This document shows positions 16,132 through 24,957 of a stretch of DNA of 64,000 nucleotides, piece after piece. Location: the NCBI RefSeq assembly GCF_002799245.1, contig NZ_NEQV01000005.1:310001-374000 (forward strand). The letters run 5' to 3'. Position 1 is the first letter of the stretch, and each line of letters begins with the position of its first letter. The DNA comes from Stenotrophomonas maltophilia. GTDB lineage: Bacteria > Pseudomonadota > Gammaproteobacteria > Xanthomonadales > Xanthomonadaceae. Both the position numbers and the translations under genes were made by a program. A model generated the notes under the pieces. The model was not told the origin of the DNA, ran no database searches, and saw nothing but the letters and a program-made list of their open reading frames with translations.

Positions 16132-17208
16132 TTACAGCTCCACCGTCTCCCACCAGCGTGTACCCGCCTGCGGCGCCTGCATGTCCAGCGCTTCGCCCAT
16201 CATCGGCGTGGCCACCGGCACGTTCTTCGCGGCGGCCAATGCTGTGATGCGCTCGAACGGCTGCTGCCATTCGTGCAGGGCCAGGTCGAAGGTGCCGTTG
16301 TGGATCGGCAGCAGCCACTTGCCACGCAGGTCCAGGTGCGCCTGCAGCGTCTGTTCCGGCTGCATGTGCACGAACGCCCAGCGCGGATCATAGGCGCCGG
16401 TCTCGATCATGGTCAGGTCGAACGGACCGTACTTCTCGCCGATGGCCTTGAAGCCGTCGAAGTAGCCGGTGTCGCCGCTGAAGAAGATGCGGAAGTCACC
16501 GTCCTGGATCACCCATGAGGCCCACAGGCTGCGGTCGCTGTCACCCAGCCCGCGGCCGGAGAAGTGCTGGCCCGGGGTAGCGGTCAGGCGCAGGCCATTG
16601 GCTTCGGTGGATTGCCACCAGTCCAGCTGCTCGACTTTGCGCGCGTCCACCCCCCACGCGATCAGCTGGTCGCCGACGCCGAGCGGTGCAATGAAGCGCG
16701 CGGTCTTGCCGGCCAACTGCATCACCGCGGCATGGTCGAGATGGTCATAGTGGTTGTGCGAGAGGATCACGCCGGTGATCGGTGGCAGTTCGTCGATGCT
16801 GATCGGTGGCGCATGGAAGCGTGCCGGCCCCATCCACTGCACCGGCGATGCGCGCTCGGAAAACACCGGGTCGGTCAGCCAGTACTGGCCACGCAGCTTC
16901 AGCAGGATCGTGGAGTGCCCAAGCCGGAACAGGCTGCGATCCGGTGCGGCGTCCAGCGTGGCGCGGTCCAGTGGCTTCACCGGAATCGGGTGAGCAGGCA
17001 CGGTGCCCTTGGGCTTGTTGAACAGGAACGTCCACCAGATCTCCGCACCATCGCGCAGGCCCATGGCCGGACGGGGCAGGGCATTGCGGAACTTGCCATC
17101 ACGGTACTGCGGCGAATCGGGGAAGTCGGGGAGGGACCAGGACTTGCAGAAGGTGTAGGCGGTCACGGCGAGGATTCCAAGCAAAAGGACAAGGAGCAGG
17201 CGCTTCAT
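16132..17208 (-). CDS. MBL-fold metallohydrolase (NAPE-PLD/UlaG-like), membrane-anchored
   Basis: 358 residues. The chosen ATG (17208) opens with MKRLLLVLLLGILAVTAYTF, a signal anchor. Metal-binding motif HNHYDHLDH is at about residue 150. FRLGHSTILLKLRGQYWLTDPVFSERASP is the typical N-terminal block of the NAPE-hydrolysing phospholipase D/UlaG-like branch. FSGDTGYFDGF and MIETGAYDP follow. Family members hydrolyse phosphodiesters, lactones or similar esters. Substrate unknown. It is divergent from a TetR gene and shares a promoter region with two palindromic operators, so it is very likely that regulator's target. Confidence 0.85.
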   Translation of the reverse strand: MKRLLLVLLLGILAVTAYTFCKSWSLPDFPDSPQYRDGKFRNALPRPAMGLRDGAEIWWTFLFNKPKGTVPAHPIPVKPLDRATLDAAPDRSLFRLGHSTILLKLRGQYWLTDPVFSERASPVQWMGPARFHAPPISIDELPPITGVILSHNHYDHLDHAAVMQLAGKTARFIAPLGVGDQLIAWGVDARKVEQLDWWQSTEANGLRLTATPGQHFSGRGLGDSDRSLWASWVIQDGDFRIFFSGDTGYFDGFKAIGEKYGPFDLTMIETGAYDPRWAFVHMQPEQTLQAHLDLRGKWLLPIHNGTFDLALHEWQQPFERITALAAAKNVPVATPMMGEALDMQAPQAGTRWWETVEL

Positions 17209-17226
17209 GGGGTGATGTCCACGGAG

Positions 17227-17277
17227 TACACTGCACAGTGTAGTTTCGTGTTTTTCAAAAGTACACTGCCGAGTGTA
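17227..17277. promoter_or_regulatory. Twin TetR operators between MBL hydrolase and TetR gene
   Basis: Two 16-base palindromes with the same half-site: TACACTGCACAGTGTA (17227-17242, 7-base arms) and TACACTGCCGAGTGTA (17262-17277, 6-base arms). The 35-base centre spacing places one near each divergent promoter. One repressor could shut both genes. Confidence 0.7.
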
Positions 17278-17313
17278 AAATGGTGGCATCCGTTCAGTTA
17301 TCCGGTTCCCGCC

Positions 17314-17925
17314 ATGTCCGATGCCCCGCAACGCCTGACCGACCGCAAACGCGATGCCATCGTGCGTGCGGCGGTGGAGGAGTTCCGTGCCTCGGGCTAC
17401 GAGGCGACCAGCATGGACCGTATCGCCGAGGCGGCGGAGGTCTCCAAGCGCACCGTCTACAACCACTTCCCGAGCAAGGAAGCGCTGTTCTCGATGATCC
17501 TGGAGGAGCTGTGGGAGCGCAGTGTGGCCAGCGACACACTGCCGTACCGCGCCGACCAGCCGCTGCAGGCGCAGCTGCTGCAGTTGCTGGGCCAGAAGCT
17601 GGAACTGCTCAGTGATGGAAACTTCATCGACCTGGCGCGGGTTGCGATGGCCGAGATCATCCACTCACCCGAGCGCGCGCAGGCCATCGTCTGCCGCATG
17701 GGCGAGAAGGAAAGTGGCGAGAGTGCCTGGATCCGCGCGGCGATCGCCGACGGCCGGCTGCGCGAGGTCGATCCGGAATTTGCCGGCCACCAGCTGCACG
17801 GGCTGGTGAAGAGCTTCGCGTTCTGGCCGCAGGTGACGATGGGGCAGCCTCCGTTGACCGCCCAGGAACGTGCACGCGTGGCGGACTCGGCGGTGGCGAT
17901 GTTCCTGGGGTTCTACGCGGTCTAG
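17314..17925 (+). CDS. TetR/AcrR family transcriptional regulator
   Basis: 203 residues from ATG 17314 (MSDAPQRLTDRKRDAIVRAA). HTH residues ~20-60: YEATSMDRIAEAAEVSKRTVYNHFPSKEALF, a textbook TetR N-terminus. The C-domain resembles the AefR/YbiH-like group (LARVAMAEIIHSPERAQ). It probably binds the two palindromes just upstream and represses itself and the divergent MBL hydrolase. The stop at 17925 overlaps the convergent EAL gene by four bases. Confidence 0.9.
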   Translation: MSDAPQRLTDRKRDAIVRAAVEEFRASGYEATSMDRIAEAAEVSKRTVYNHFPSKEALFSMILEELWERSVASDTLPYRADQPLQAQLLQLLGQKLELLSDGNFIDLARVAMAEIIHSPERAQAIVCRMGEKESGESAWIRAAIADGRLREVDPEFAGHQLHGLVKSFAFWPQVTMGQPPLTAQERARVADSAVAMFLGFYAV

Positions 17926-19868
17926 TTGGCGGCGAAGCGACGGAACTCGTCGGCCGGCAGCGCGGCTGAGTACAGATAGCCCTGGCCGACATCCACCCCC
18001 AGTGCGCGCAGTTGCTGTTCCTGCGCAAGGGTTTCAGTACCTTCGGCCACCACGATCGCGCCGCAGCGGTGCGCGACTTCGACGATGAAGCGCACGATCG
18101 ACTGCGACTTGGCGTCGGACAGCGAAGCGATCAGCGCTTGCTCGATCTTGACCTCGGCGATGGCCAGCTGCGAAAGCAGGATCAGGGTTGAATAGCCCGC
18201 GCCGAAGTCATCCAGCGACAGGGTGACCCCGGCCGCCAGCAGTTGTGCGATGTTGGCATCGACCACGTCACGCTCGACGATCTCGGTCCACTCGACGATT
18301 TCCAGCCGCAGCATCGCACCGGGGATGTCGTGCAGCTGCAGCAGTTCCTGCAGGCGCAGGCCGAAGTCGGGCAGGCGCAGGGATTCCGCTGAAACATTGA
18401 CTGCGATGGTCAGTGCCGTGCCGTCCTGCCGGCAGCGCTGCAGGAAATGCACCGCCGACTGCAGCGTGGCCCATTCCAGGTCTGCCAGCCGGCCCTGCCG
18501 GCGCAGCAGCGAGATCACCCGCATCGGCGCAATCGGCCGGCCTTCGCCATCGCGCATGCGCAGCAGCGCTTCGGCACCCACCAGCCGGCGGTCGCGCAGG
18601 CGATGCTTGGGCTGGTAGCACAGTGGCGCGTCACCCCGCTGCAGCCAGCGCTCGAGTGCGATCTCGATCAGGGTATCGATCTCGCTGTCGCGCTGGATCG
18701 GGGCATCGAAAAACACCACGCCCGACTCGATCGTACTCAGTGCCAGCGTGATGGCACGGAACGGCAGGTGACCTTCGTCGGCGGTGGCCGGAGGTTTCAG
18801 CTCGACCACCGCGCAGCGGAACAGTGGCCGGAAACCTGGCCAGTCGCGGCCGATGCGATCGGCAAGATTGCTGGCCAGCTCGGTGATATGGGCCTGGCTG
18901 CGCAGCTCGATCAATGACATGCCGCGCACCAGGATGGCCAGCGCGGCGTCGCCGAACTGGTAGACCTCCACGTCGTCCGCAGCCAGCGATGGCAGCAGGC
19001 GGTGGACGTCCGCTGGCGTATCGTGATGCCACAGCCCGCTGTCCTGCAGCGGGCCATAGCGCAGGCGCAGGTCGCGCAGGTTGCCCATCTCGACCACCAC
19101 CAGGCAGGCGCTGCCCAGGCCATCGTTGCCGCGCCAGAAATGCTGCAGCCGTTCGCCCAGCGCCCGCATGTTGGGCAGGCCGCTGATCGGATCGATGCGC
19201 AGCCACGCCTGTTCGCGCTGGCGCTGCGCATCGATCTGGGCATCGTTGTAGACCAGCGCGAACACCGCGCCGAGCACCAGCAGCGAGACCGGCAGTGCCA
19301 GCACGCGCTGGATTGCCAGTTCGGCCACCGGCAGTTGATCGGCGCCAATGATCGCCACACCCAGCGCCAGGCCCAACGCGGTCATCCCGATACGCACGGA
19401 CCACGCCTGCAGGATCATGCGCGGTGAGAGTTCGTTGAGCATGCGCGGATGCAGGCGCCTGCGCAGCCAGACGCCGGCCATCATCTGCAACGCCGCCTCA
19501 AGGCTGGCAGGCAGGAAGAACTGGGTGCCGACGAACTGGTAGCGGGCCAGCAGGGCGGCGGCCAGGCAGGCCAGGCCGCCACGCCAGCCACCGAGCAGGC
19601 CGCTGACCAGCAGGATGTCGAAGCCGAGGTGCAGCTTGACCATGCCCTGGGTGTAACGGGCCACGAACCAGGAATTGAACAGGTAGATCAGGCCCAGCGC
19701 CACGCCGACGTACAGGCGACGGCCTTCAATGGCGTGCCCGGCGTGACGGGTGGCGACCAGCAGCACGCCGATCATGCCGATCACCGCGGTGGCCTGCAGC
19801 AGGTACAGCGGCAGGCTGGGCAGGGCGCTGTCCAGGACCTGGGCCGAGACCCTTGAAAGCGCATCCAT
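17922..19868 (-). CDS. Membrane EAL-domain phosphodiesterase with degenerate GGDEF
   Basis: 648 residues. Residues 1-~225 contain about six hydrophobic segments of a membrane sensor resembling 5TM-LYT-type regions. A GGDEF domain follows (starts DPISGLPNMRALGERL) but its active loop reads VYQFGDAALAIL, so cyclase activity is lost. The EAL domain (residues ~395-645) keeps EALLRM, NVSAESLR, EIVEWTE, DDFGAGYS, VKIEQALI and VVAEGTE, which are the metal and catalytic positions. It is therefore probably an active c-di-GMP phosphodiesterase, with the GGDEF relic as a regulatory domain. Input signal unknown. Confidence 0.88.
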   Translation of the reverse strand: MDALSRVSAQVLDSALPSLPLYLLQATAVIGMIGVLLVATRHAGHAIEGRRLYVGVALGLIYLFNSWFVARYTQGMVKLHLGFDILLVSGLLGGWRGGLACLAAALLARYQFVGTQFFLPASLEAALQMMAGVWLRRRLHPRMLNELSPRMILQAWSVRIGMTALGLALGVAIIGADQLPVAELAIQRVLALPVSLLVLGAVFALVYNDAQIDAQRQREQAWLRIDPISGLPNMRALGERLQHFWRGNDGLGSACLVVVEMGNLRDLRLRYGPLQDSGLWHHDTPADVHRLLPSLAADDVEVYQFGDAALAILVRGMSLIELRSQAHITELASNLADRIGRDWPGFRPLFRCAVVELKPPATADEGHLPFRAITLALSTIESGVVFFDAPIQRDSEIDTLIEIALERWLQRGDAPLCYQPKHRLRDRRLVGAEALLRMRDGEGRPIAPMRVISLLRRQGRLADLEWATLQSAVHFLQRCRQDGTALTIAVNVSAESLRLPDFGLRLQELLQLHDIPGAMLRLEIVEWTEIVERDVVDANIAQLLAAGVTLSLDDFGAGYSTLILLSQLAIAEVKIEQALIASLSDAKSQSIVRFIVEVAHRCGAIVVAEGTETLAQEQQLRALGVDVGQGYLYSAALPADEFRRFAAN

Positions 19869-19928
19869 AGCAGGTTCTCGCCTGTGACCGACGGCCAGTG
19901 ACGAGCAGCGTAGTCGCAGCAGCGCGCA

Positions 19929-20200
19929 GGTTCAATTGCAGTGGCCGTTTCCGGGACGGATGTATTCGGCCATGAAACTGACAAACACCCGGGTACGCGG
20001 TTGCTGATGTCGATCATGGCCGCAACCGCGGGCTTCAGCCAGGGACAGCACGCCGATGAAGGCCAGCGCTGGATCAAGATCCCACGGGTACATGCTGCCA
20101 GCGGCCAGCAATTGCTCCCCATCGAAGAGCCGGCACGGGGCAAGGCGCGGTTGCGCAGCCGGGTGGCGCACAGGCTGTTCGGAGCAGGCTTGTATCTCAT
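19929..20200 (-). pseudogene. Probable remnant of a LysR regulator C-terminus
   Basis: Within the 419-base gap 19869-20287, the minus strand reads PRTRVFVSFMAEYI just before a TGA, a signature of the extreme C-terminus of LysR-type regulators. Upstream, in the same frame, only weak similarity is left and no full ORF or HTH exists. This is best read as a decayed gene end. The 5' limit given is a guess. The stretch 20200-20287 contains the promoter and ribosome site of the downstream phosphotransferase. Confidence 0.4.
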
Positions 20201-20287
20201 ATCTCACGGCTCTGCTGTGGGCGACGCTCAACGCACAATGAGTCAGAATCCGTGGGGTCATCAGCAACAGAACAGGATCACCCCGGC

Positions 20288-21091
20288 ATGGATGCAACCC
20301 ACACCAGCCTCGATGGCATGCCGTTGCCCCGGGCGTGGCAGCACGCACTGGCTGCTGCGCGCATCGAGCGGCAGTCGATCGGCGTGTCGCGCGCGGATGT
20401 TGCGCGGGTGCATCGACCGGGACACGCCGACGCTTTCCTGAAATCGGAAGTGATCAATGCCTTCAGTGAGCTGGGCGATGAGATCGCCCGCCTGCGCTGG
20501 CTGCTGGCACAAGGGCAGCCGGCGCCTGCGGTGATCGCCACCGCCGAGGAGACGGGGCGGCGCTGGCTGCTGATGAGTGCCTTGCCCGGCCGCGATCTGG
20601 CCTCGTCACCGGAGCTCGCGCCGCAGCACCTGGTGGAACTGCTGGCCGATGCGCTGCGGGGCCTGCATGCCCTGCCGGTGGCGGCATGCCCGTTCGACCA
20701 GCGGTTGGCCTCGCGCCTGCAGGCCGCGCAGGCACGGGTCGAGGCGGGCCTGGTCGACGCCGATGACTTCGATGACGAGCGCCTGGGGCAGAGCGCGCAG
20801 CAGGTGTTTGCCGAACTGCGCGCCACCCGGCCTGGCCACGAGGATCTGGTGGTCAGCCATGGCGATGCCTGCCTGCCGAACCTGTTGGCAGCAGAGGGCC
20901 GTTTCAGTGGTTTCATCGACTGTGGCCGGCTGGGCGTAGCCGATCGCTACCAGGATCTGGCGCTGGCCGCGCGCAGCCTGGTCCACAACTTCGGCGACAC
21001 GCGCTGGGTCGCGCCGCTGTTCCGGCGTTATGGCGTTGCGGCCGATGAGCGGCGGCTGGCGTTCTACCGTCTGCTCGACGAGTTCTTCTGA
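20288..21091 (+). CDS. aph(3')-IIc: Aminoglycoside 3'-phosphotransferase, APH(3')-IIc type
   Basis: 267 residues, the exact class length. The kinase loop VVSHGDACLPN (HGDxxxxN) and the following FIDCGRLGVADRYQDLAL are diagnostic of APH(3') enzymes. The C-terminus ends LDEFF as in this family. It phosphorylates kanamycin/neomycin-type drugs with ATP in the cytoplasm. APH(3')-IIc is known as a chromosomal S. maltophilia enzyme, which fits the organism. ACAGGA precedes the ATG. No integron or transposon is beside it, so it looks intrinsic. Confidence 0.92.
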   Translation: MDATHTSLDGMPLPRAWQHALAAARIERQSIGVSRADVARVHRPGHADAFLKSEVINAFSELGDEIARLRWLLAQGQPAPAVIATAEETGRRWLLMSALPGRDLASSPELAPQHLVELLADALRGLHALPVAACPFDQRLASRLQAAQARVEAGLVDADDFDDERLGQSAQQVFAELRATRPGHEDLVVSHGDACLPNLLAAEGRFSGFIDCGRLGVADRYQDLALAARSLVHNFGDTRWVAPLFRRYGVAADERRLAFYRLLDEFF

Positions 21092-21152
21092 ATCCCCGCA
21101 GGGCAGGGCTGAACGGTGCCCTGCCGGCGGATCTGTCGACCCTTAAAAATGG

Positions 21153-21164
21153 ACGAACGTTCGT
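21153..21164. promoter_or_regulatory. Palindromic operator at the TetR/DUF418 promoter
   Basis: ACGAACGTTCGT is a perfect 12-base palindrome located 14 bases before the ATG at 21179. Half-site GAACG is common for TetR-type repressors. The position next to the start fits autorepression of the following regulator gene. Confidence 0.55.
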
Positions 21165-21178
21165 TCACTATCTGCGTC

Positions 21179-21769
21179 ATGAACCGAGCCGACCGCAATG
21201 AGCAACGCAGCGCGCAGATCCTGCAGGCGGCCCTGCAGTGTTTCCTGGACAAGGGCTTCCACCTGACCAGCATGCGCGATATCGCGCAGGCGGCCGGCGT
21301 CAGCCTGGGCAATCTCTACAACCACTTCGCGGGCAAGGAGGCGATCATCCTTGCGGTGGCCGTGGCCGAAAGCGAGGAACTGGCGCCGTTGCTGCAACGG
21401 CTGGCCGCAGCCGACGGCGAACGCGCGCAGGTGCTGGCCTTCCTGCACGACTTCCACGCGCTGTGCCGGCAACCGGAATGGGCGTTGCTCAGCGTCGAGG
21501 TGCTGGCCGAGAGTGCGCGCAATGCGGCGGTGGCCGAAGCGTTCGCTGCCAATCGCCGTCGCCTGCAGCAGGCATTGGCCGATGCACTGCAACGCATAGC
21601 CCGCCGCGAACGCCGGCGCCCGGCGTTGACCGCTGGCCTTCAGGCGCAGGTACTGCTGGATGCCATCGAGAGTGATGCGTTGCGCCGGGGGCTGGGCGAG
21701 GGCAGCGACGCTCGCACAGCCGTGCTGGATCCGGCGTTGTTGGCTGCGCTGCTGGGCGCGCGCGCATGA
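21179..21769 (+). CDS. TetR/AcrR family transcriptional regulator
   Basis: 196 residues from ATG 21179. An in-frame ATG at 21149 would add ten residues, but the operator palindrome at 21153 would then be coding, so the later start is preferred. HTH: FHLTSMRDIAQAAGVSLGNLYNHFAGKEAIIL. The C-domain is variable. The stop overlaps the start of the DUF418 gene (ATGA at 21766), so the two form an operon and the membrane protein is the obvious partner. Confidence 0.88.
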   Translation: MNRADRNEQRSAQILQAALQCFLDKGFHLTSMRDIAQAAGVSLGNLYNHFAGKEAIILAVAVAESEELAPLLQRLAAADGERAQVLAFLHDFHALCRQPEWALLSVEVLAESARNAAVAEAFAANRRRLQQALADALQRIARRERRRPALTAGLQAQVLLDAIESDALRRGLGEGSDARTAVLDPALLAALLGARA

Positions 21770-22800
21770 GTGCTGCAGACCGCCGCCTGCACGGGCTGGA
21801 TCTGGCGCGCTACTTCGCATTGGCCGGCATGGTGCTGGTCAACTTCCGCCTGGCGATGGCCGTCGAAGCAGACGGTGAGGGTTGGCTGGCTGGATGCTTC
21901 CATCTGCTGGAGGGCAAGGCCTCGGCGACCTTCGTCACCCTGGCTGGGCTTGGCCTGGTACTGGCCACGCAGCGCTCGGGCTGGGTCCAGGCCAGCGTGC
22001 AGACCTGGCGCCGCGCCGTGTTCCTGCTGGTGCTGGGCCTGCTCAACCTGACCCTGTTCCCGGCCGACATCCTGCACTACTACGCGGTGTACTTCGCGCT
22101 GGCGGTGCTGTGGCTGCGCGTTTCGCCGCAGGTGTTGCTGGCCAGCATCGTCGTCCTGGCGGCCTGCTCGTTCTGGGCCCTGCTGCATTGGGACTACAGC
22201 CAGGGCTGGAACTGGCAGACGCTGCAGTACGCCGGTCTCTGGCAATGGCCGGGTGCCGCGCGCAATCTGCTGTTCAACGGCTTCCATCCCCTGCTGCCCT
22301 GGATGTGCTTCTTCCTGCTGGGCATGCTGCTGGCGCGCCTGCAGTTGTCACAGCCGCGGGTGCAGCGTGCCGTGTTGCTGCTGGGCGTGCTGCTGATCGG
22401 CGCGGGCCAGGCTGTGCAGCAGCTTGCGCAGGGAACGCCCTGGCAGCTGTGGCTGGGGACGCAGCCGATGCCGCCGGGACCGGCCTACGTGTTGACCGGC
22501 GCGGGCGCGGCCTGCAGCGCGATTGCCGTGTGCCTGTGGGTCACCTGCCGGTATCCGGGGGATTGGCTGGAGCCGCTCACTGCGGCAGGGCGAATGACCC
22601 TGACCTTGTATGTTGCCCACATCCTGCTGGGCATGGGTACGCTGGAATGGCTGGGCCTGCTCAATGGCAGTGCTTCGCTGCCGGCCGTGCTGCTGTGGGC
22701 CCTGCTGTTCCTGATGCTGGCCACGGGCGCCGCGTGGCTGTGGTCCTGGCGGTTCGCGCGGGGGCCATTGGAAGCGGTGATGCGGCGCATCGCTGGCTAG
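21766..22800 (+). CDS. DUF418/YeiB-like integral membrane protein
   Basis: 344 residues, with roughly eight to ten hydrophobic helices. The opening RRLHGLDLARYFALAGMVLVNF and the later LTAAGRMTLTLYVAHILLGMG are hallmark segments of the DUF418/acyltransferase-3-like superfamily. Function is unknown in most cases. Some relatives transport or modify surface molecules. Translationally coupled to the preceding TetR gene. Confidence 0.85.
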   Translation: MSAADRRLHGLDLARYFALAGMVLVNFRLAMAVEADGEGWLAGCFHLLEGKASATFVTLAGLGLVLATQRSGWVQASVQTWRRAVFLLVLGLLNLTLFPADILHYYAVYFALAVLWLRVSPQVLLASIVVLAACSFWALLHWDYSQGWNWQTLQYAGLWQWPGAARNLLFNGFHPLLPWMCFFLLGMLLARLQLSQPRVQRAVLLLGVLLIGAGQAVQQLAQGTPWQLWLGTQPMPPGPAYVLTGAGAACSAIAVCLWVTCRYPGDWLEPLTAAGRMTLTLYVAHILLGMGTLEWLGLLNGSASLPAVLLWALLFLMLATGAAWLWSWRFARGPLEAVMRRIAG

Positions 22801-22899
22801 CATGTTGGTCATCCAGGCACGATGTTGTGACGGACATGTCTGTGTCGCGGCGCGCGCATCTGCGATAGTGGCGGCAGGTAATTCTTTCCGCTTGCATCC

Positions 22900-23904
22900 A
22901 TGTCATTCGCTTCGGCGCAGCATCTCGGCGAAGTCCTTCAGCAGTCCTATGGCATCACCGCCACCGCAGTGGTGCCACGCCCTGTGGGCGCCGATGCCAA
23001 CGCCAGTGTGTATCGCATCGATGCACGCCGTGGGCAATGGTGGTTGAAGTGCCGCAGCTACCAGGTGGCCCCTGCTGTCTGGGACACCCTGCATTGGCTG
23101 CGTGGCACGCTGGGCATCGAGGAAATCGTTGCGCCCTGGCCGGCTCTGACCGGTGGCGCGTCGGTGCAGCGCTGGGGCCTGCAGTTCACCCTGTTCCCGT
23201 ATGTGGAAGGCCAGTCCGGCTTCGAGGCGGCGTTGAGTCGCGCGCAGTGGCAACGCTTGGGCGAGGTGCTGCGGCGCCTGCACGAGGCATGCCCGCCACC
23301 GGAGCTGCACGAGGCGCTGCCGAGCCTGCGGATGGAAACCGCAGCGCTTGATACCGTCGGGCAATGGTTGGCCGGCGAAGGTCTGGCGGCCGCCAGGGAT
23401 GGGCTGGGCCGTGCCTTCGTTTCCGTCTGGGACCAGCAACGCGCGCGCATCGCGGCGCTGCATGGGCGGGCATTGCAGCTGCATGCGGCGTTGCAGGATG
23501 TCCCGGTGCAGCTGCACCTTTGCCATACCGACCTGCACGCCGGCAATCTGCTGATGGGCAACGACGGTGGCCTGCACCTGATTGACTGGGATGGCCTGTC
23601 GCTGGCGCCACGCGAGCGTGACCTGATGTTCATCGGTGCCGCTGTCGGTGGGCGCTGGGGGCGCGAGAATCCGCTGGGATTCGAGGAAGGCTATGGCAGT
23701 GACCACGGCGACGCGCGCTGGATCGCCTGGTACCGGCACTGGCGCATCCTGCAGGACCTGATCGAGTTCCAGCAGGTGCTGCTGGGCAGCGATGGAGAGG
23801 ATCGTTCGCCGCAGCTGCGCCGGCAGTCGCTGCATTTCCTCAGCGAACAGTTCGCACCGGGCAATGTGTTCGACGCGGCCGAGCGGGTGTATCGCGCGCT
23901 GTAG
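22900..23904 (+). CDS. APH(9)-like (spectinomycin kinase-type) phosphotransferase
   Basis: 334 residues, the length of APH(9)-Ia. Blocks resembling that enzyme: PVGADANASVYRID near residue 28, the catalytic loop LCHTDLHAGNLLMGNDGG, then LIDWDGLSLAPRERDLMFIG and FEEGYGSDHGDARWIAWYRH. The long APRERDLMFIG stretch is characteristic of the spectinomycin phosphotransferase lineage rather than homoserine kinase-like relatives. Spectinomycin modification is therefore a reasonable but untested inference. Its own promoter must lie in 22801-22899. Confidence 0.78.
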   Translation: MSFASAQHLGEVLQQSYGITATAVVPRPVGADANASVYRIDARRGQWWLKCRSYQVAPAVWDTLHWLRGTLGIEEIVAPWPALTGGASVQRWGLQFTLFPYVEGQSGFEAALSRAQWQRLGEVLRRLHEACPPPELHEALPSLRMETAALDTVGQWLAGEGLAAARDGLGRAFVSVWDQQRARIAALHGRALQLHAALQDVPVQLHLCHTDLHAGNLLMGNDGGLHLIDWDGLSLAPRERDLMFIGAAVGGRWGRENPLGFEEGYGSDHGDARWIAWYRHWRILQDLIEFQQVLLGSDGEDRSPQLRRQSLHFLSEQFAPGNVFDAAERVYRAL

Positions 23905-24030
23905 CGCCACCTGTGGTGTGGATGGCGCTGCGTTGCGCTCTTGTGCAGGGCCGGGCCTGCGCGCGGCTGCTCTTCGCGCCGCCAGCGTTGATCCGGCCGA
24001 TGCGCAGGAATCACCCGCGCAGAGCTGGAT

Positions 24031-24957
24031 CTACTCGGCGGGCTTGGCGGCGGCTGAGGCGGCCGCGCTCGCGGCGCGGCGCGACAGCACGGCTTCGCGG
24101 TGGGCGATATAGGCGTTGGCGGCCAGGATGATGCCGGCACCCATGATCGTCCAGCGGTCCACGCTTTCGTTGAACAACAGCCAGCCACACAGCGTCACCA
24201 GCGGCAGCTGCAGGAAGCTGATCGGGGTCAGGGCGGAAACTTCGCCCAGCCGTAGCGCACGGGTCCACAACAGCTGGCCGATGGTGCCGAGCACGCCGGT
24301 CGCCAGCAGCCAGAGCCAGGCCAACCCGGTCGGCCAGACCCAGACGAACAGCGCCGGGACAAGCGATAGCGGCACCCAGAACACGTAGGTATAGAGCACC
24401 ACGGTATCGGCACTGTCGACGCGGGTCAGCTGCTTGATCTGGATCGCCACCAGCGAGCTGAGCACGGCCGCACCCACCGCGACCAGGCTGCCGGCGGTGA
24501 AGCCGGCCGTGCCGGGACGCACGATCACCAGCACGCCGATGAAGCCGACCACGACCGCGGCCCAGCGGCGCACGCGCACGGTTTCGCCCAGCCACAACAC
24601 GGCGGCAATGGTGACGAACAGCGGCGTGGAGTACGAGAGCGAAACCGCCTGCGCCAACGGCAGATGACCCAATGCCCAGAACGCACACAGCATCGAGCCC
24701 AGGCCGATCGCGCTGCGCACGAAATAGCGCGGCAGCTGCTGTGTCTTCAAGGGAGCACGGCCGGGCCGCAGCAGCATCGGCAGCAGTGCCAGCAGGCCGA
24801 AGGCATTGCGGAAGAACGCCACTTCCTGGGTCGGGACGTAGCGGGTGGCGTAGCGGATGGCCACGGCCATCAGGCCGAACGCCATCGTGCTGCCGAGCAT
24901 CAGCAGCGCCGCCCGCATCGGGGTGGCGCCTGGAGAAAGGGCGGGGTGGTTCACCAC
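24031..24957 (-). CDS. EamA/DMT-family inner-membrane exporter
   Basis: 308 residues with ten predicted helices and two EamA halves (first half from [19 protein letters not shown], second from [22 protein letters not shown]). The start is uncertain: GTG 24957 or 24954 overlaps the murB stop, and ATG 24918 (MRAALLML) gives a more compact protein. DMT proteins export amino acids, purines or drugs. The substrate cannot be told. The Ala-rich C-tail is cytoplasmic. It follows murB in what looks like one minus-strand transcript. Confidence 0.85.
   Translation of the reverse strand: MVNHPALSPGATPMRAALLMLGSTMAFGLMAVAIRYATRYVPTQEVAFFRNAFGLLALLPMLLRPGRAPLKTQQLPRYFVRSAIGLGSMLCAFWALGHLPLAQAVSLSYSTPLFVTIAAVLWLGETVRVRRWAAVVVGFIGVLVIVRPGTAGFTAGSLVAVGAAVLSSLVAIQIKQLTRVDSADTVVLYTYVFWVPLSLVPALFVWVWPTGLAWLWLLATGVLGTIGQLLWTRALRLGEVSALTPISFLQLPLVTLCGWLLFNESVDRWTIMGAGIILAANAYIAHREAVLSRRAASAAASAAAKPAE

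Noticed and set aside
16564-17313. Long 5' extension of the TetR frame through the MBL hydrolase gene
   Set aside because: The extension is antisense to the hydrolase; the TetR fold starts at MSDAPQRL (17314) and the twin operators lie in between.
22801-22899. Near-palindrome ACGGACATGTCTGT as operator before the APH(9)-like gene
   Set aside because: Only the central eight bases are an exact dyad and no regulator is linked, so the support is too weak.
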